From the NCBI GenBank assembly GCA_003162115.1, contig PMMV01000121.1, positions 6,976 through 13,185 on the forward strand: a DNA stretch of 6,210 nt, given 5' to 3'. The notes under the pieces were generated by a model. The model was not told where the DNA came from, did not search any database, and saw only the letters and a program-made list of their open reading frames with translations. This document shows, one piece after another, positions 5,875-6,210 of this stretch. The stretch is from Methanobacterium sp. GTDB taxonomy: Archaea; Methanobacteriota; Methanobacteria; Methanobacteriales; Methanobacteriaceae. Positions within the stretch are counted from its first letter, which is position 1. Each line of letters opens with the position of its first letter. The position numbers and the translations under genes are program-made.

Positions 5875-6210
5875 TTATTCCTTGTTCTTCCCATTTTTTC
5901 CAATAATTATATTTTGTATTTTATCTTTCAAAAATTTATTCACAAGTTTTCCATCTGCTTTGCCCTGTAATTTCTGCATGGATTTACCCATTAAAGCTCC
6001 CATTGCATCCATACCACGTTCTTTAATAATTTTAATATTTTTTGAGATTAGATTATCTATTATATCTTCAACTTCTTCTTCTGAGAGCATTATAAGGTTA
6101 AGTTTTCTTGCAGTTTCCTCTGGAGAAGCATTCTCATGGATTAGACCAACAAGAACATTTGAAACTGCTTCATTAACTATTTTTCCATTTTCAACCAGTG
6201 CAAATGTTTC
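5875..6210 (-). CDS. gatE: Glutamyl-tRNA(Gln) amidotransferase subunit E, C-terminal end (partial)
   Basis: This is the 3' end of a gene running in from the right of the window; 111 codons are visible, ending at TAA 5877-5875. With GatD, GatE turns Glu-tRNA(Gln) into Gln-tRNA(Gln), the archaeal route to this aminoacyl-tRNA. The reading enters as ETFALVENGKIVNEAVSNVL and continues through LNLIMLSEEEVEDIIDNLIS to the diagnostic tail RGMDAMGALMGKSMQKLQGK followed by ADGKLVNKFLKD. The tail is the helical YqeY-like tRNA-contacting domain shared by GatB and GatE; the RGM-AMG-LMG wording points to GatE, since GatB usually has EKALNFLVGQVMK there. The Met at 6090 is internal, so a 71-residue gene starting there would be wrong. 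The extreme C-terminus (GKNGKNKE) is a charged tail. The catalytic N-terminal part lies outside the window. Confidence 0.88.
   Translation of the reverse strand, partial: ETFALVENGKIVNEAVSNVLVGLIHENASPEETARKLNLIMLSEEEVEDIIDNLISKNIKIIKERGMDAMGALMGKSMQKLQGKADGKLVNKFLKDKIQNIIIGKNGKNKE

Noticed and set aside
1..6210. CRISPR array, tRNA, insertion sequence, toxin-antitoxin or phage defence system
   Set aside because: I looked for regularly spaced repeats, cloverleaf-like segments, transposase motifs with terminal repeats, and small paired ORFs on both strands, and saw none.

Overview
The window looks like chromosomal DNA of a methanogenic archaeon, most likely of the order Methanobacteriales. The evidence is the archaea-only amidotransferase subunit GatE, a hemA gene next to a precorrin-2 dehydrogenase gene (a methanogen tetrapyrrole arrangement), a decayed DUF4013 membrane-protein gene (a family common in Methanobacteriales), an AAA ATPase of the MJ1494/MTH1011 type, very AT-rich intergenic DNA, AGGTGA-type ribosome binding sites and TATA-like boxes. 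The genus is not resolved.

Layout. On the + strand, the 3' end of a precorrin-2 dehydrogenase gene (1-182) is followed by complete hemA (glutamyl-tRNA reductase, 267-1463). All other genes are on the - strand. Reading in their direction, from the right end: the 3' end of gatE (5875-6210), a thioredoxin reductase gene (4901-5815) closed by a hairpin/T-run terminator, an endonuclease IV-like TIM-barrel gene (3961-4812), an AAA ATPase gene (2626-3747), and then a long stretch without an intact gene (1464-2625).

That stretch is not empty. From 2331 down to 1656 it holds a whole but broken DUF4013 membrane-protein gene. Its reading can be followed through five frame segments joined by four single-base frameshifts, and two of these fall in T runs. 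A TATA-like box and an imperfect palindrome lie upstream of it, and a T-run terminator candidate lies downstream.

How the genes relate. The left pair serves tetrapyrrole synthesis: HemA makes glutamate-1-semialdehyde, and the dehydrogenase makes sirohydrochlorin, a precursor for siroheme, B12 and F430. GatE belongs to the archaeal route to Gln-tRNA, and the thioredoxin reductase to disulfide redox control. The AAA ATPase and endonuclease IV-like protein are adjacent, same-strand genes of unsettled function with a 213-base gap, so a shared role is possible but unproven. I saw no CRISPR array, phage gene, insertion sequence, tRNA, rRNA or defence system. The window is mostly housekeeping; the decayed DUF4013 locus and the AAA/endonuclease pair deserve the second look.
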